Position numbers and translations under genes: made by a program. Shown piece by piece: positions 1 through 7,923 of a DNA stretch of 12,670 nucleotides (positions within the stretch are counted from its first letter, which is position 1; the number at the start of each line of letters is the position of its first letter). Source of the DNA: Chloroflexota bacterium (GTDB lineage: Bacteria; Chloroflexota; Dehalococcoidia; Dehalococcoidales; RBG-16-60-22); NCBI GenBank assembly GCA_016190585.1, contig JACPQH010000040.1, forward strand, positions 1 through 12,670. The letters are read 5' to 3'. The notes under the pieces are model-generated. The model did no database searches. It was not told the DNA's origin and saw only the letters and a program-made list of their open reading frames with translations.

Positions 1-1413
1 GTACACGACCATACCGGGAATGACTACGAACTTGAGGACCAGTGGGTGCCGACCGCGGCCCGGGTCAGGACTCATGATTCCAATAATGCCTTCCCTCCCT
101 CGGCCTTGTCCTCGGACAGCAATAACAACTGGTCCGGAGCGGACCAGGGCCCGGAAGTGGACTGCCATTACTATTCGCGCATCGTCTTTGATTACTACTT
201 GATGGTGCACGGCCGCAACAGCTACGACAACGCCGGCGCCGACCTGGAAATCAACGCCCATGTCGGTACCAACTGGAACAACGCGTCATGGTCGCCCGCC
301 CAGCAGCTGGTCAAGATAGGGGACGGTGACGGCGTAACCTATGGCGCTTTCTCCACGCTCGATATCGTCGCCCACGAATGGACGCACGCCGTGACCGAGC
401 ATACCGCCGGTCTTGTCTATGCCGGTGAATCCGGCGCTTTGAACGAGTCCATGTCCGATGTCTTTGCGGCCCTGATTGACGGCGACTGGCTGCAGGGTGA
501 GGACAACTGGCTGGGGGCGGCCGCGCCGGCCGGGCGCAATCTAGCCGATCCCACCAACGGGGGGCTGTATAACCCCGCCGATCCTATAACCAGCGTGCTG
601 GCCGGCCATCAGCCCGACCATATGAACGATAAGTATACCGGGGCCGCCGATAACGGCGGCGTGCATATCAACAGCGGCATCATGAACAAGGCCGCCTACC
701 TGATAGCTACCGGCGGCGTTCATCGCGGCATCAGCATGTGCGAGGCGCTGGGCAACGAAGTCCTGGGGCGCCTTTACTACCAGGCACTCACCAGCCACCT
801 GACCGCAAGCTCCGATTTCTCGGATATGCGTACGGCCGTGCTTGACTCCCTGGATGACCTTTATTCCGGCGATCCCCGCTACAACCGGTGGCGCGCGACC
901 ATAATCAACGCCTTCGCCGCCATCGGCATCGGCACGGCCACCGCCTGCCCGCTAACCTGCTGGATCGCCCCCGGGATCTGCCCGCCGGCGCCGTCTTTCC
1001 TTTGCCCGCCGGCCCCGTCCACGCTGTGCCCGCCCGCCCCCCAGTTTTGCAAGCTTGGTCCTGTTTTCCAATGCCCGCCGGCGCCTTCCATCATCTGTCC
1101 GCCTTCGCCAATCCTGTCCGGCCCGCCGGCGCCGTATATCGTCAAGGGCTGTTTGCCCGGTCCGGACCCGGGACCTTTTATTCCCAAAATCGAGATACGC
1201 CGGCCACTGGAAAGGGACATCGTGGAAATTTCCGGAATCGGCAAAGAGAGAGCCGCGCTCCTGAGGAGCAAGGGCATTTCCAGCGTGGGAAAGCTCATTG
1301 AAGCCACCGATTCCGCCGTCAAGCTCGAAACACTGGCCAGGACAACCGGTTTATCCGTAAAAAGCCTCTCGAACTGGAGGATAAAAGCCAGGCTGCTGGA
1401 AGAAGAAAAATAA
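1..1413 (+). CDS. M4 (thermolysin-like) metalloprotease with Cys/Pro repeat tail and C-terminal helix-hairpin-helix domain; 5' end missing
   Basis: The frame is open from base 1, so the true start, signal peptide and propeptide lie upstream; 470 codons are visible. Codons 1 to about 310 match the thermolysin catalytic domain. The zinc motif HEWTH is at codons 125-129. The third ligand, a Glu in GALNESMSD, is at codon 149, the same 24-residue distance from the first His as in thermolysin. The active-site His in DNGGVHINSG is at codon 222. M4 enzymes are normally secreted zinc endopeptidases made as zymogens. After the catalytic domain, codons 316-384 form a Cys/Pro-rich tail with nine cysteines, most in an 8-residue register. 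From about codon 408 to the end is a helix-hairpin-helix-like domain (VEISGIGKERAALL) resembling DUF4332, which is unusual on a protease. The stop overlaps the next start by one base, so the product is coupled to a radical SAM enzyme. The protease call is firm; the role of the tail and the terminal domain is unknown. Confidence 0.93.
   Translation, partial: VHDHTGNDYELEDQWVPTAARVRTHDSNNAFPPSALSSDSNNNWSGADQGPEVDCHYYSRIVFDYYLMVHGRNSYDNAGADLEINAHVGTNWNNASWSPAQQLVKIGDGDGVTYGAFSTLDIVAHEWTHAVTEHTAGLVYAGESGALNESMSDVFAALIDGDWLQGEDNWLGAAAPAGRNLADPTNGGLYNPADPITSVLAGHQPDHMNDKYTGAADNGGVHINSGIMNKAAYLIATGGVHRGISMCEALGNEVLGRLYYQALTSHLTASSDFSDMRTAVLDSLDDLYSGDPRYNRWRATIINAFAAIGIGTATACPLTCWIAPGICPPAPSFLCPPAPSTLCPPAPQFCKLGPVFQCPPAPSIICPPSPILSGPPAPYIVKGCLPGPDPGPFIPKIEIRRPLERDIVEISGIGKERAALLRSKGISSVGKLIEATDSAVKLETLARTTGLSVKSLSNWRIKARLLEEEK
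979..1143 (+). repeat. In-frame 24-nt (8-residue) Cys-Pro-Pro-Ala-Pro repeat array in the protease tail
   Basis: Seven consecutive units of the form C-P-P-A-P-S-x-x are encoded. Cys codons begin at 979, 1003, 1027, 1048, 1072 and 1096, and a seventh unit at 1120 has Gly in the Cys position. Spacing is 24 nt, except for one 21-nt unit (1027-1047). The unit at 1048 is degenerate (CKLGPVFQ). Extra cysteines flank the array at 946, 958 and 1150. Codon choice varies between units, so the repeat is maintained at the protein level and is not a recent DNA duplication. It is coding sequence and not a CRISPR array. Confidence 0.85.
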
Positions 1414-2792
1414 TGTCTCAGGTCATGACCCGCCGGCTAACCGCCGAGCCGCTTTTAGACACCCCGTCAGGGCTGGACGCGGCATGTGTCCCGTATTTCC
1501 CCGTGAGGCTGACCCCTGACGGCGAAAAATGGCTCCTGAAAAATCCCGTCACCGGGACATGCAGCGATATAAACGGTCCGGCTTACCACCTCCTCAAGTT
1601 ATGCGACGGGTACCGCACCTTCGGAGAAATCATCGAGGAACTGGGCCGGGCGTACGGGTCTCCGCGGTCAGATATCCTGGCGCCGGCGGCGCTTCTCCTC
1701 CGGCAACTGTCGCTGGACGGCGTGCTCTGGCGACGCCGCACCCGTATGAGCTGGCGCCCCGTGCCCCCGCCGATGGCTATCCTCTGGGACCTGACCAGGC
1801 GATGCAACTTAAGTTGCCGGCACTGCGTCGTTGACAGCGACACCCGTACCCGGGGCAACGAGCTGAGCACCGCTGACTGTTATCGAATTATTGAAGAAGC
1901 AGCCAGCTTCGGCGTCCGGCAGTTGATTCTCAGCGGCGGCGAACCGCTAGCGCGGCCTGATTTCCTCGACATCTGCCGGAAGGCGGCCGAGCGCGAACTG
2001 ACGCTGCAGGTGGCTACCAACGCCACTTTCATCAATCAGCGGATGGCCGCCGGCCTGGCCGAGGTCAGGGCGTCGGCTCAAGTCAGCCTGGACGCCGCCG
2101 ACCCCGATATCCATGACGACTTCCGCCAGGTCAGAGGCGCCTGGAAGCGGACTGTCCGGGGCATCAAGCATTTGCTGGCCGCCAGGGTGCCCGTAACCGT
2201 GGCCGCGACGGTGACCACGATGAACATCGAGCAAATCCCGGCCCTGTACCAGGTGGCTGCCGGGCTGGGAGTATCGACCTTCCGGATTCTTCCTTTTGTC
2301 CCGTTCGGCCGGGGCGCGCAATCAGGAGACCTCGAGGTTTCCCCGGAGCAAATGCGGGCGCTGACATTGGAACTGCATCATCGCCGGGAGTCACAAGGCC
2401 TGCCCATCTCACCGATGGAGTTCGAGTGCACTCTCTCGCCGCCGCCGGCGGCGCGGGCTGAACCCCGGCAGCACGTGGGCTGTGACGGCGCCATCTCCTA
2501 TTGCACCATCAACGCCGACGGCGACGTCCTGCCGTGTAATTTCTTTGCCGGAGTCGAGGCCGAGAACATCAGAGAGCACAGTTTCGACTGGATCTGGCAC
2601 CACTCCCGTTTCCTCAACTACTTCCGCGACCTGATGGTGGCTGATATCACCGGTGTCTGCCAGCAATGCCGGTGGCTCCCCGCGTGCCGCGGCAGCTGCC
2701 TGGCGGCCAACTTCGCTCATGGTAATCTTTTCCAGTCCAATTGCCATTGCTGGGTGGCCCATACCCCGGACGAAAAGCATGGCAGCCGGTAG
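1413..2792 (+). CDS. PqqD-radical SAM-SPASM peptide/protein maturase
   Basis: This 459-residue protein has three parts. Residues about 25-107 are a PqqD-like domain (the hallmark LCDGYRTFGEI segment), the usual RiPP recognition element that grips a substrate peptide. Residues about 121-300 are a radical SAM core, with the CxxxCxxC cluster motif at Cys131, 135 and 138 and the SAM-binding GGEP at 175-178. Residues about 357-446 are a SPASM domain. Its cysteines are at 357, 364, 375, 416, 419, 425, 429, 444 and 446, with the exact CX2CX5CX3C signature at 416-429 and GX4C ending at 375, so two auxiliary Fe-S clusters are expected. Family members make thioether, C-C or other radical-derived crosslinks, or epimerise residues, in ribosomal peptides. 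The start ATG overlaps the protease stop (TAATG), so the two are translationally coupled. No separate short precursor is visible between them. The protease tail, with regularly spaced cysteines, is the obvious local substrate candidate (inference). The exact reaction cannot be read from sequence. Confidence 0.93.
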   Translation: MSQVMTRRLTAEPLLDTPSGLDAACVPYFPVRLTPDGEKWLLKNPVTGTCSDINGPAYHLLKLCDGYRTFGEIIEELGRAYGSPRSDILAPAALLLRQLSLDGVLWRRRTRMSWRPVPPPMAILWDLTRRCNLSCRHCVVDSDTRTRGNELSTADCYRIIEEAASFGVRQLILSGGEPLARPDFLDICRKAAERELTLQVATNATFINQRMAAGLAEVRASAQVSLDAADPDIHDDFRQVRGAWKRTVRGIKHLLAARVPVTVAATVTTMNIEQIPALYQVAAGLGVSTFRILPFVPFGRGAQSGDLEVSPEQMRALTLELHHRRESQGLPISPMEFECTLSPPPAARAEPRQHVGCDGAISYCTINADGDVLPCNFFAGVEAENIREHSFDWIWHHSRFLNYFRDLMVADITGVCQQCRWLPACRGSCLAANFAHGNLFQSNCHCWVAHTPDEKHGSR

Positions 2793-3798
2793 GATGCCCC
2801 CGGAAACATTAATCGCCGATGCCGTCTTTGAAGGCGGCGGCGTCAAGGGAATCGGCCTGGCAGGTGCGGTTGCCGTCGCCGAGGAGAAGGGATACCGGTG
2901 GTCTAACCTGGCGGGGACCTCCGCCGGAGGAATCGTAGCCTCGTTACTTGCCGCCGGCTACAGCGGCGTCGAGCTCAAAGACATCATCAGCAAGGTCGAT
3001 TATACGCGTTTCAAAGATTGCCGCGGTCCGGGAAGATTACCCGTCATCGGTCCGATAAGCAGCCTGCTTTTCCGCAAGGGCATGTATGAAGGCAGGTACT
3101 TCGAGAGCTGGCTCCGGGGACTGCTCCGCGAGAAGAACGTCAGGACCTTCGCCGACCTGGTTATCGAGGAGTTCAAAGAGGATGACCGCTACCGGTTCAA
3201 GCTGAGGGTCATCGCCTCGGACGTCACCCGGGGGCGAATGCTGGTCCTGCCTCAGGACGCGGCCCAGTTCGGGATGAAGCCGGAAGACCTCGATGTGGCC
3301 GCAGCGGTGAGAATGAGCATGAGCATACCCTTCTTTTTTGAGCCGGTAATCTTCCGTAACCGAAAGGCCAGGCAATCCAGCTATATCGTCGACGGCGGCG
3401 TGCTCAGCAATTTCCCGGTGTGGCTCTTCGACACGGAGAGCGATGTCCCGGCGTGGCCCACCTTCGGTTTCAAACTTGTCGAACCCGAGGAAGGCGCGCC
3501 GCGCCGGATACGGGGGCCGGTCAGCCTGCTCGCCGCGCTTTTCGGCACGATGATGGAAGCGCATGACGCCCGTTATATCGAAAACGAACAATTCGTGCGT
3601 ACCATTCCGATACCCACGCTGGGCGTGAAAACTACAGAATTCAACATTACAACGGAGAGGACCGAAGCTCTCTACCATTCCGGCAGGCGGGCGGCCGAAG
3701 AGTTTCTCGCGACCTGGAATTTTGAGGAGTACACTAACAAGTACCGCCGGGGAAAGGCGCCGCCCCGCCGGCGGGCGCTGCTTCAGGCCGCCGTGTAG
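2779..3798 (+). CDS. Patatin-like phospholipase / lipid acyl hydrolase
   Basis: The protein has the patatin Ser-Asp dyad architecture. The oxyanion-hole glycine motif FEGGGVKG is near the N-terminus, the nucleophile elbow GTSAGG has Ser at residue 48, and the catalytic Asp is at 205 in VDGGVLSNFP (numbering from ATG 2779). Length is 339 residues. Patatin-like enzymes hydrolyse acyl chains from membrane phospholipids or lysophospholipids; the actual substrate here is unknown. No signal peptide or clear membrane span is visible, so it should be cytoplasmic or peripheral. The start is uncertain: ATG 2779 overlaps the maturase gene by 14 bases and has a weak GGA upstream, while ATG 2794 lies one base after the maturase stop but has GGTAGG abutting it with no spacer. 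The frame is open further upstream, but that would overlap the maturase deeply. The gene is cotranscribed with the protease and maturase by position; a functional link is not shown. Confidence 0.88.
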   Translation: MAAGRMPPETLIADAVFEGGGVKGIGLAGAVAVAEEKGYRWSNLAGTSAGGIVASLLAAGYSGVELKDIISKVDYTRFKDCRGPGRLPVIGPISSLLFRKGMYEGRYFESWLRGLLREKNVRTFADLVIEEFKEDDRYRFKLRVIASDVTRGRMLVLPQDAAQFGMKPEDLDVAAAVRMSMSIPFFFEPVIFRNRKARQSSYIVDGGVLSNFPVWLFDTESDVPAWPTFGFKLVEPEEGAPRRIRGPVSLLAALFGTMMEAHDARYIENEQFVRTIPIPTLGVKTTEFNITTERTEALYHSGRRAAEEFLATWNFEEYTNKYRRGKAPPRRRALLQAAV

Positions 3799-3886
3799 CG
3801 GGCGCGCCGCAACCAACTAAGAAATTATGATGTCAAACAAGCGATTGAAGAGCCTCGCGGGAGTTTCAAAGGAAAAAAGGAGCGCC

Positions 3887-4380
3887 ATGGCACAATTCTC
3901 AGTAACACGCACCGGCAGGACCCGTACAAGAACTTTAAATTCCGGGTACAGTGGGACGGCAAGTACATTCCCGGCATCATCAGGGTGAGCTGCCTGAAAA
4001 GGTCAACGCAGCCCGTAATCAGCCGTGAGGGCGGCGATCCGAGCAGCTCCCGCCTGTCGCCGAGCACCTGGAGATTCGAGCCCGTCGTCCTGGAGCGAGG
4101 CATCACCCACGACGAAGAGTTCGAGACCTGGGCCAACTTGAGCTACCGGGTATCCGGCCCGATGTCGTTAAGGGACTTCCGCAAAGACATAACCGTGGAG
4201 CTGCTTAACGAGCAGGGTACCGTGGTTAAAGCCTTTAAGGTCTACCGCTGCTGGGTATCCGAATACCAGGTGCTGCCGACGCTCGACGCGAGCGCGAACT
4301 CCGTGGCGATAGAGACCCTGACCCTGGAGAACGAAGGCTGGGAGCGGGACACCGGATTTTCCGAGCCTGCCGAAACGTAA
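3887..4380 (+). pseudogene. Contractile-tail tube protein (phage T4 gp19-like), frameshifted near the N-terminus
   Basis: A good ribosome site (AAGGAG, 4-nt spacer) precedes ATG 3887, which reads MAQFSV in one frame. The rest of the typical family sequence (HRQDPYKNFKFRVQWDGKY, then REGGDPSS, LERGITHDEEFETWAN, DFRKDITVELLNE, RCWVSEYQVLP and LENEGWERD) reads in a different frame from about 3910 to the stop at 4378-4380. One missing base around 3903-3909 explains the break; restoring it gives about 164 residues, a normal length for the family. The protein polymerises into the inner tube of contractile tails in phages and extracellular contractile injection systems. The intact downstream frame alone has only an internal GTG (3985) as a start, which would drop the first tube strand. 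Cause: sequencing or assembly error, or real decay. No sheath, baseplate or other tail gene lies next to it in this window. Confidence 0.8.
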
Positions 4381-4871
4381 GCCTGGTGGTCCGTCGAACG
4401 CCTGTCAGGAAGCTCGTGTCTGGTGTCGCAAGACCGGCCTCGGGAAATTTTCTCTTTGCCGCGGCGCGTTGCTTACGGGCTTAAGGTTCAGCAACCTGCC
4501 GGACGCTGAAAGATAACCCGGACGAGGGTGTCCGACAGATTTAACCAGTACGCTGCATCTGTCGTCACTTTCCAGCTTTCATACCACACAATCCCGTAGA
4601 AGTGTTATGTAAACCTCACGGCGCCTCACCGGCGAACACCATTACCCCTTTTAAGAGACCCCCCAGCCTGACCCGGTTCTCTCGCGCAGCCGCTTGCCCC
4701 GGGTTTCTGCCCGGATAGTCAAGTCGCCGGTTTTCTGGTAACATGGGTGGCATATAAGCGGTATCCGGTGGAACACCCTCCCCGGTTAAATCGCCGCCGA
4801 CCAGGAGAGAGCCACGCAGTAGTTAAATCAGGAAGTCAAATTGAAAATGACGCTGGAGGAGTCCCGGGCTG
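4381..4871 (+). other. Gene-free intergenic region upstream of the mrp operon
   Basis: I see no credible coding region or tRNA here. Two adjacent possible hairpins occur: AGGTT/AACCT with a 4-nt loop at 4484-4497, and a bulged stem CGGAC/GTCCG enclosing ACCC/GGGT at 4500-4534. The octamer GTTAAATC occurs at 4785-4792 and 4822-4829, with its complement at 4538-4545. TATAAG at 4753-4758 could be a -10 box but has only a poor -35 partner. The operon promoter and any cation- or pH-responsive control probably sit here. None of these sites is certain. Confidence 0.5.
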
Positions 4872-7169
4872 ATGAGTCTGGCAATAGCCATCATCTCGAG
4901 CTATATCCTGGCAATGTTCGTTCCCTGGCTTCAACGGGCCTGCGGGATCGGGCGCGTCCTGTTCCTGGTACCTCTTAGCCTTACCGTCTACTTTGCTGCG
5001 CTCTTACCCGCAGTTTTTGCAGGGGAAACGCTCCTCGTCTCTTTACCCTGGATACCCAGTCTCGGCGTAAACCTGTCTTTTTATGTTGATGGCCTGAGCC
5101 TGCTTTTTGCCCTGCTTATTGCCGGCATCGGCGCGATAGTGTTCCTCTACGCCGGCAGCTACATGAAACACCACCAGTACCAGGGGCGTTTCTTCACCTA
5201 CATGCTGGTATTCATGGCCTCGATGCTTGGCCTGGTAACGTCCGGCAACGTCATCTCCCTGTTCGTCTTCTGGGAGCTAACCAGCGTAAGCTCCTATTTA
5301 CTTATCGGTCTGAACCACTCCGAGGAGAGATCGCGTTACGCGGCGCTTCAGGCGCTCCTGGTTACCGGGATCGGCGGGCTGGCGCTTCTAACCGGCCTGA
5401 TTATCCTCGGCGGGGTTAGCGGGAGCCTGGAGGTAGCGGAAATCCTGTCAAACCCGGATGCCTTGAGGGGAGATGTTTTATACCTTCCGGTATTGCTGCT
5501 GATATTGGCCGGGGCATTTACCAAGTCAGCCCAGTTCCCCTTCCACTTCTGGCTGCCTAACGCGATGGAAGCGCCCACGCCGGTCAGCGCCTACCTGCAT
5601 TCGGCGACTATGGTCAAGGCCGGGGTATTCCTGCTTGCCCGGTTAAGCCCCGTTCTGGGCGGTACGGACGCCTGGTTTTACATTGTGACCGGTGTCGGGG
5701 CGGTTACCATGGTTGCCGGCGCTCTTCTGGCCTTGAACCAAACGGATTCAAAACGACTGCTCGCCTATTCCACGGTTAGCGCGCTGGGAATGCTGACGAT
5801 GCTCCTGGGCATCGGCACCGAGATCGCCGTCAAGGCGGCCGTTGCCGTATTGCTGGCCCACGCTTTTTACAAAGGCGCGCTGTTTCTCATCGCTGGAGCC
5901 GTCGACCACGAGACCGGCACGCGCGATGTGACCGTGATGAAAGGACTCGCCCGCGCCATGCCGGTAACCGCCGCCGCTGCCGTCGCCGCCGGGTTATCCA
6001 TGGCCGGCGTGCTGCCTGCTTTTGGCTTTATCGCCAAAGAGATATTTTACGAAGCTGCCACTCACAGCACGGCGGCAGTGATTATCACCATCGCCGCGGT
6101 CATCGCCAACGCCGCCCTGTTCACCGTCGTTCTCATTCTGACCCTGCGTCCGTTCTGGGGCCGACCGGCATTCCCGGAAAAAGTTCATGAACCGCCGCCG
6201 GCACTATGGTTAGGCCCGCTGGTGCTCGCCGGCCTCGGGCTGGGGCTCGGGGTGATACCCGGGCTCGCGAATCCATTCCTTTCCGCGGCGGTCTCAGCCG
6301 TCCTGGGCCGCGAAATAACGGTCGGGCTGGCTTTGTGGCACGGTTTTACCCCTGAGCTTGCGTTGAGCGCCTTGACCCTGCTTACCGGCCTGGGACTATA
6401 TCTGGGCCACAAGCGACTGGGACGGATACGCGGGGCATTACCCTCGATATCCAGGATCGGTCCGGAGCGCGTTTATGACCGAAGCATCGACGGCATGCTC
6501 CGCATCGCCGAGTTACAGACCAGAATCCTGCAAAACGGTCGCCTCCGCACGTATTTGATGATTGTCTTCATGACCACGGTCGCGCTCACGGCTTACACCC
6601 TGGTACGTTTCTACGGTATCCCGAGCCTGGTGCGACCCGGCGCGGTCGCTGTGCACGAACTCATCGTGGCGGCTGCGATGCTGGTTGCCGCGGCGGCGAT
6701 AATCCGGCTGCGTTCACTGTTAAGCGCTGTCGCCGCCATGGGCATCGTGGGTTACGGCACGGCGCTCGTCTACGTATTTTTTGGCGCTCCTGACCTGGCC
6801 ATGACGCAGTTCCTTATCGAGACCCTCACGGTCGTGTTGTTCGTATTCGGCTTCTACCATCTACCGAGGTCGGCCCGGCGCATCCGTTTTACACGTAATA
6901 TCGGCGGAATGGTGGTGGCGCTCGCCGTCGGGGCGCTGGTGACCCTTTTGCTGCTGGCCGGTACCACGGATACCCCGTTGTCCGAGCTGAGCGCTTACTT
7001 CGCCGCTAACAGCTACACAGTGGCTGACGGTAAAAACGTGGTGAACGTGATACTGGTAGACTTTCGCGCGCTGGACACACTCGGAGAGATTGTGGTGCTG
7101 GCGATTGCCGGGATAGGGGTCTTTGCCCTTCTCAAGCTCAGGATTGGGGGCAAAAGGATGAAGGAATGA
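4872..7169 (+). CDS. mrpA: Mrp (Mnh) Na+/H+ antiporter subunit A
   Basis: This 765-residue polytopic membrane protein is the large NuoL/ND5-like subunit of the Mrp complex, which exports Na+ (or other cations) in exchange for protons. The proton-translocating antiporter core covers about residues 60-470. The functional Glu is in [13 protein letters not shown] (E135), Lys218 and His243 follow, and Lys249 is in SATMVKAG. Lys and Glu at equivalent sites are essential in characterised Mrp complexes. After the core come a DUF4040 segment (about 610-670, [14 protein letters not shown]) and a C-terminal MbhE-like part (about 680-765, ending [15 protein letters not shown]), as expected for a full-length MrpA. 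The ATG has GGAGGA 11 bases upstream. The stop overlaps the mrpB start (ATGA). MrpA and MrpB are separate proteins, as in group 1 operons. Confidence 0.96.
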   Translation: MSLAIAIISSYILAMFVPWLQRACGIGRVLFLVPLSLTVYFAALLPAVFAGETLLVSLPWIPSLGVNLSFYVDGLSLLFALLIAGIGAIVFLYAGSYMKHHQYQGRFFTYMLVFMASMLGLVTSGNVISLFVFWELTSVSSYLLIGLNHSEERSRYAALQALLVTGIGGLALLTGLIILGGVSGSLEVAEILSNPDALRGDVLYLPVLLLILAGAFTKSAQFPFHFWLPNAMEAPTPVSAYLHSATMVKAGVFLLARLSPVLGGTDAWFYIVTGVGAVTMVAGALLALNQTDSKRLLAYSTVSALGMLTMLLGIGTEIAVKAAVAVLLAHAFYKGALFLIAGAVDHETGTRDVTVMKGLARAMPVTAAAAVAAGLSMAGVLPAFGFIAKEIFYEAATHSTAAVIITIAAVIANAALFTVVLILTLRPFWGRPAFPEKVHEPPPALWLGPLVLAGLGLGLGVIPGLANPFLSAAVSAVLGREITVGLALWHGFTPELALSALTLLTGLGLYLGHKRLGRIRGALPSISRIGPERVYDRSIDGMLRIAELQTRILQNGRLRTYLMIVFMTTVALTAYTLVRFYGIPSLVRPGAVAVHELIVAAAMLVAAAAIIRLRSLLSAVAAMGIVGYGTALVYVFFGAPDLAMTQFLIETLTVVLFVFGFYHLPRSARRIRFTRNIGGMVVALAVGALVTLLLLAGTTDTPLSELSAYFAANSYTVADGKNVVNVILVDFRALDTLGEIVVLAIAGIGVFALLKLRIGGKRMKE

Positions 7170-7579
7170 CCTCCCTTATTTTCCGCACCACCACCCGGTT
7201 CATCGTCGCCCTGCTGTTTCTCTTCTCCATCTTTCTCCTGCTAAGAGGCCATAATGATGCCGGCGGAGGCTTTGTCGGCGGGCTGGTGGCGGCTATCGCG
7301 GTCATCCTTTATAGCTGGGCAACCAGCACTGGCGAGGCACGCCGGCTGTTACGGGTCGATCCCCGGTTCTTCATCGGTCTGGGAATACTGATGGCGATGT
7401 CCAGCGGCATACCCGCCCTGATAAGAGGCGCCCCTTTCCTTACCGGGTACGCCGCACCGCTGGCGATTTTTAACGTAACGGCGCTCAAAGTAAGCACGCC
7501 GCTGGTTTTCGATATCGGCGTGTACCTCACCGTTATCGGCGTGGCGCTGACTATAATCCTGTCCCTGGGGGAGGAATAA
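7166..7579 (+). CDS. mrpB: Mrp (Mnh) Na+/H+ antiporter subunit B
   Basis: At 137 residues with about four hydrophobic spans, this is the normal MrpB size. The family signature [13 protein letters not shown] is at residues 28-40, and the conserved [12 protein letters not shown] segment lies near the C-terminus. MrpB is a small integral membrane subunit packed against the C-terminal part of MrpA. The ATG overlaps the mrpA stop by four bases, with AAGGA just upstream inside mrpA. The stop overlaps mrpC by one base, so translation is coupled on both sides. Confidence 0.95.
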   Translation: MTSLIFRTTTRFIVALLFLFSIFLLLRGHNDAGGGFVGGLVAAIAVILYSWATSTGEARRLLRVDPRFFIGLGILMAMSSGIPALIRGAPFLTGYAAPLAIFNVTALKVSTPLVFDIGVYLTVIGVALTIILSLGEE

Positions 7580-7923
7580 TGGAACTGGTCATGCCCTATG
7601 TTATCGGAGGACTGTACGCCGCCGGGATCTACCTGATGCTCCAGCGCAGCCTGGGGCAACTGATAATCGGACTGGCTATTCTCAGCAACGCCGTCAACCT
7701 GCTCATTTTCACGGCGGCCGGGCTGAGCCGGGGGCGTTCACCGATTATCCCGGAAGGACAGACGACTCTGGTGGGAGATTTTGCGGACCCGGTGCCGCAG
7801 GCGCTTATCCTGACGGCCATCGTCATCGGATTCGGGGTGCTGGCCTTCGGGCTGGTGCTGGGTTTCCGCGCTTATCAGAATACCGGCGCCGACGATATCA
7901 ACGAACTTAAAGAAACCGACTGA
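7579..7923 (+). CDS. mrpC: Mrp (Mnh) Na+/H+ antiporter subunit C
   Basis: This 114-residue NuoK-like subunit has three hydrophobic segments. The family hallmarks are present: SNAVNLLIF at about 36-44 and [14 protein letters not shown] at 70-83. It bridges the antiporter modules in the membrane arm of Mrp complexes. The ATG overlaps the mrpB stop (TAATG), with a strong GGGGGAGGAA ribosome site before it. Its own stop overlaps mrpD (TGATGA). Confidence 0.95.
   Translation: MELVMPYVIGGLYAAGIYLMLQRSLGQLIIGLAILSNAVNLLIFTAAGLSRGRSPIIPEGQTTLVGDFADPVPQALILTAIVIGFGVLAFGLVLGFRAYQNTGADDINELKETD

Noticed and set aside
979..1143. Possible CRISPR-like 24-nt repeat array
   Set aside because: Units are contiguous without spacers, in frame, and vary at codon third positions, so they are protein repeats.
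979..1143. Resemblance of CPPAP units to an antibody hinge
   Set aside because: Short Pro/Cys-rich similarity only; no homology is implied in a bacterial protease tail.
888..1301. Plus-strand alternative frame over the protease tail
   Set aside because: Arg/Pro-rich shadow frame with no recognisable domain and no ribosome site, overlapping a well-supported gene.
879..1322. Long minus-strand open frame with GAGG repeats opposite the protease tail
   Set aside because: It is the antisense image of the Cys-Pro repeats in a GC-rich gene; the plus strand has clear protease homology and coupling.
3825..4136. Minus-strand open frame over the tail-tube gene
   Set aside because: The plus strand encodes strongly family-typical gp19 sequence here; the minus frame shows no domain.
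4484..4497. T-arm-like GGTTCAGCAACC suggesting a tRNA
   Set aside because: The loop is four bases and not seven, and no acceptor, D or anticodon stems can be drawn around it.
4538..4792. Nine-base inverted match GATTTAACC / GGTTAAATC as a long-range stem or element ends
   Set aside because: A 9-base match 240 bases apart is expected by chance at this scale, and no transposase or target duplication is present.
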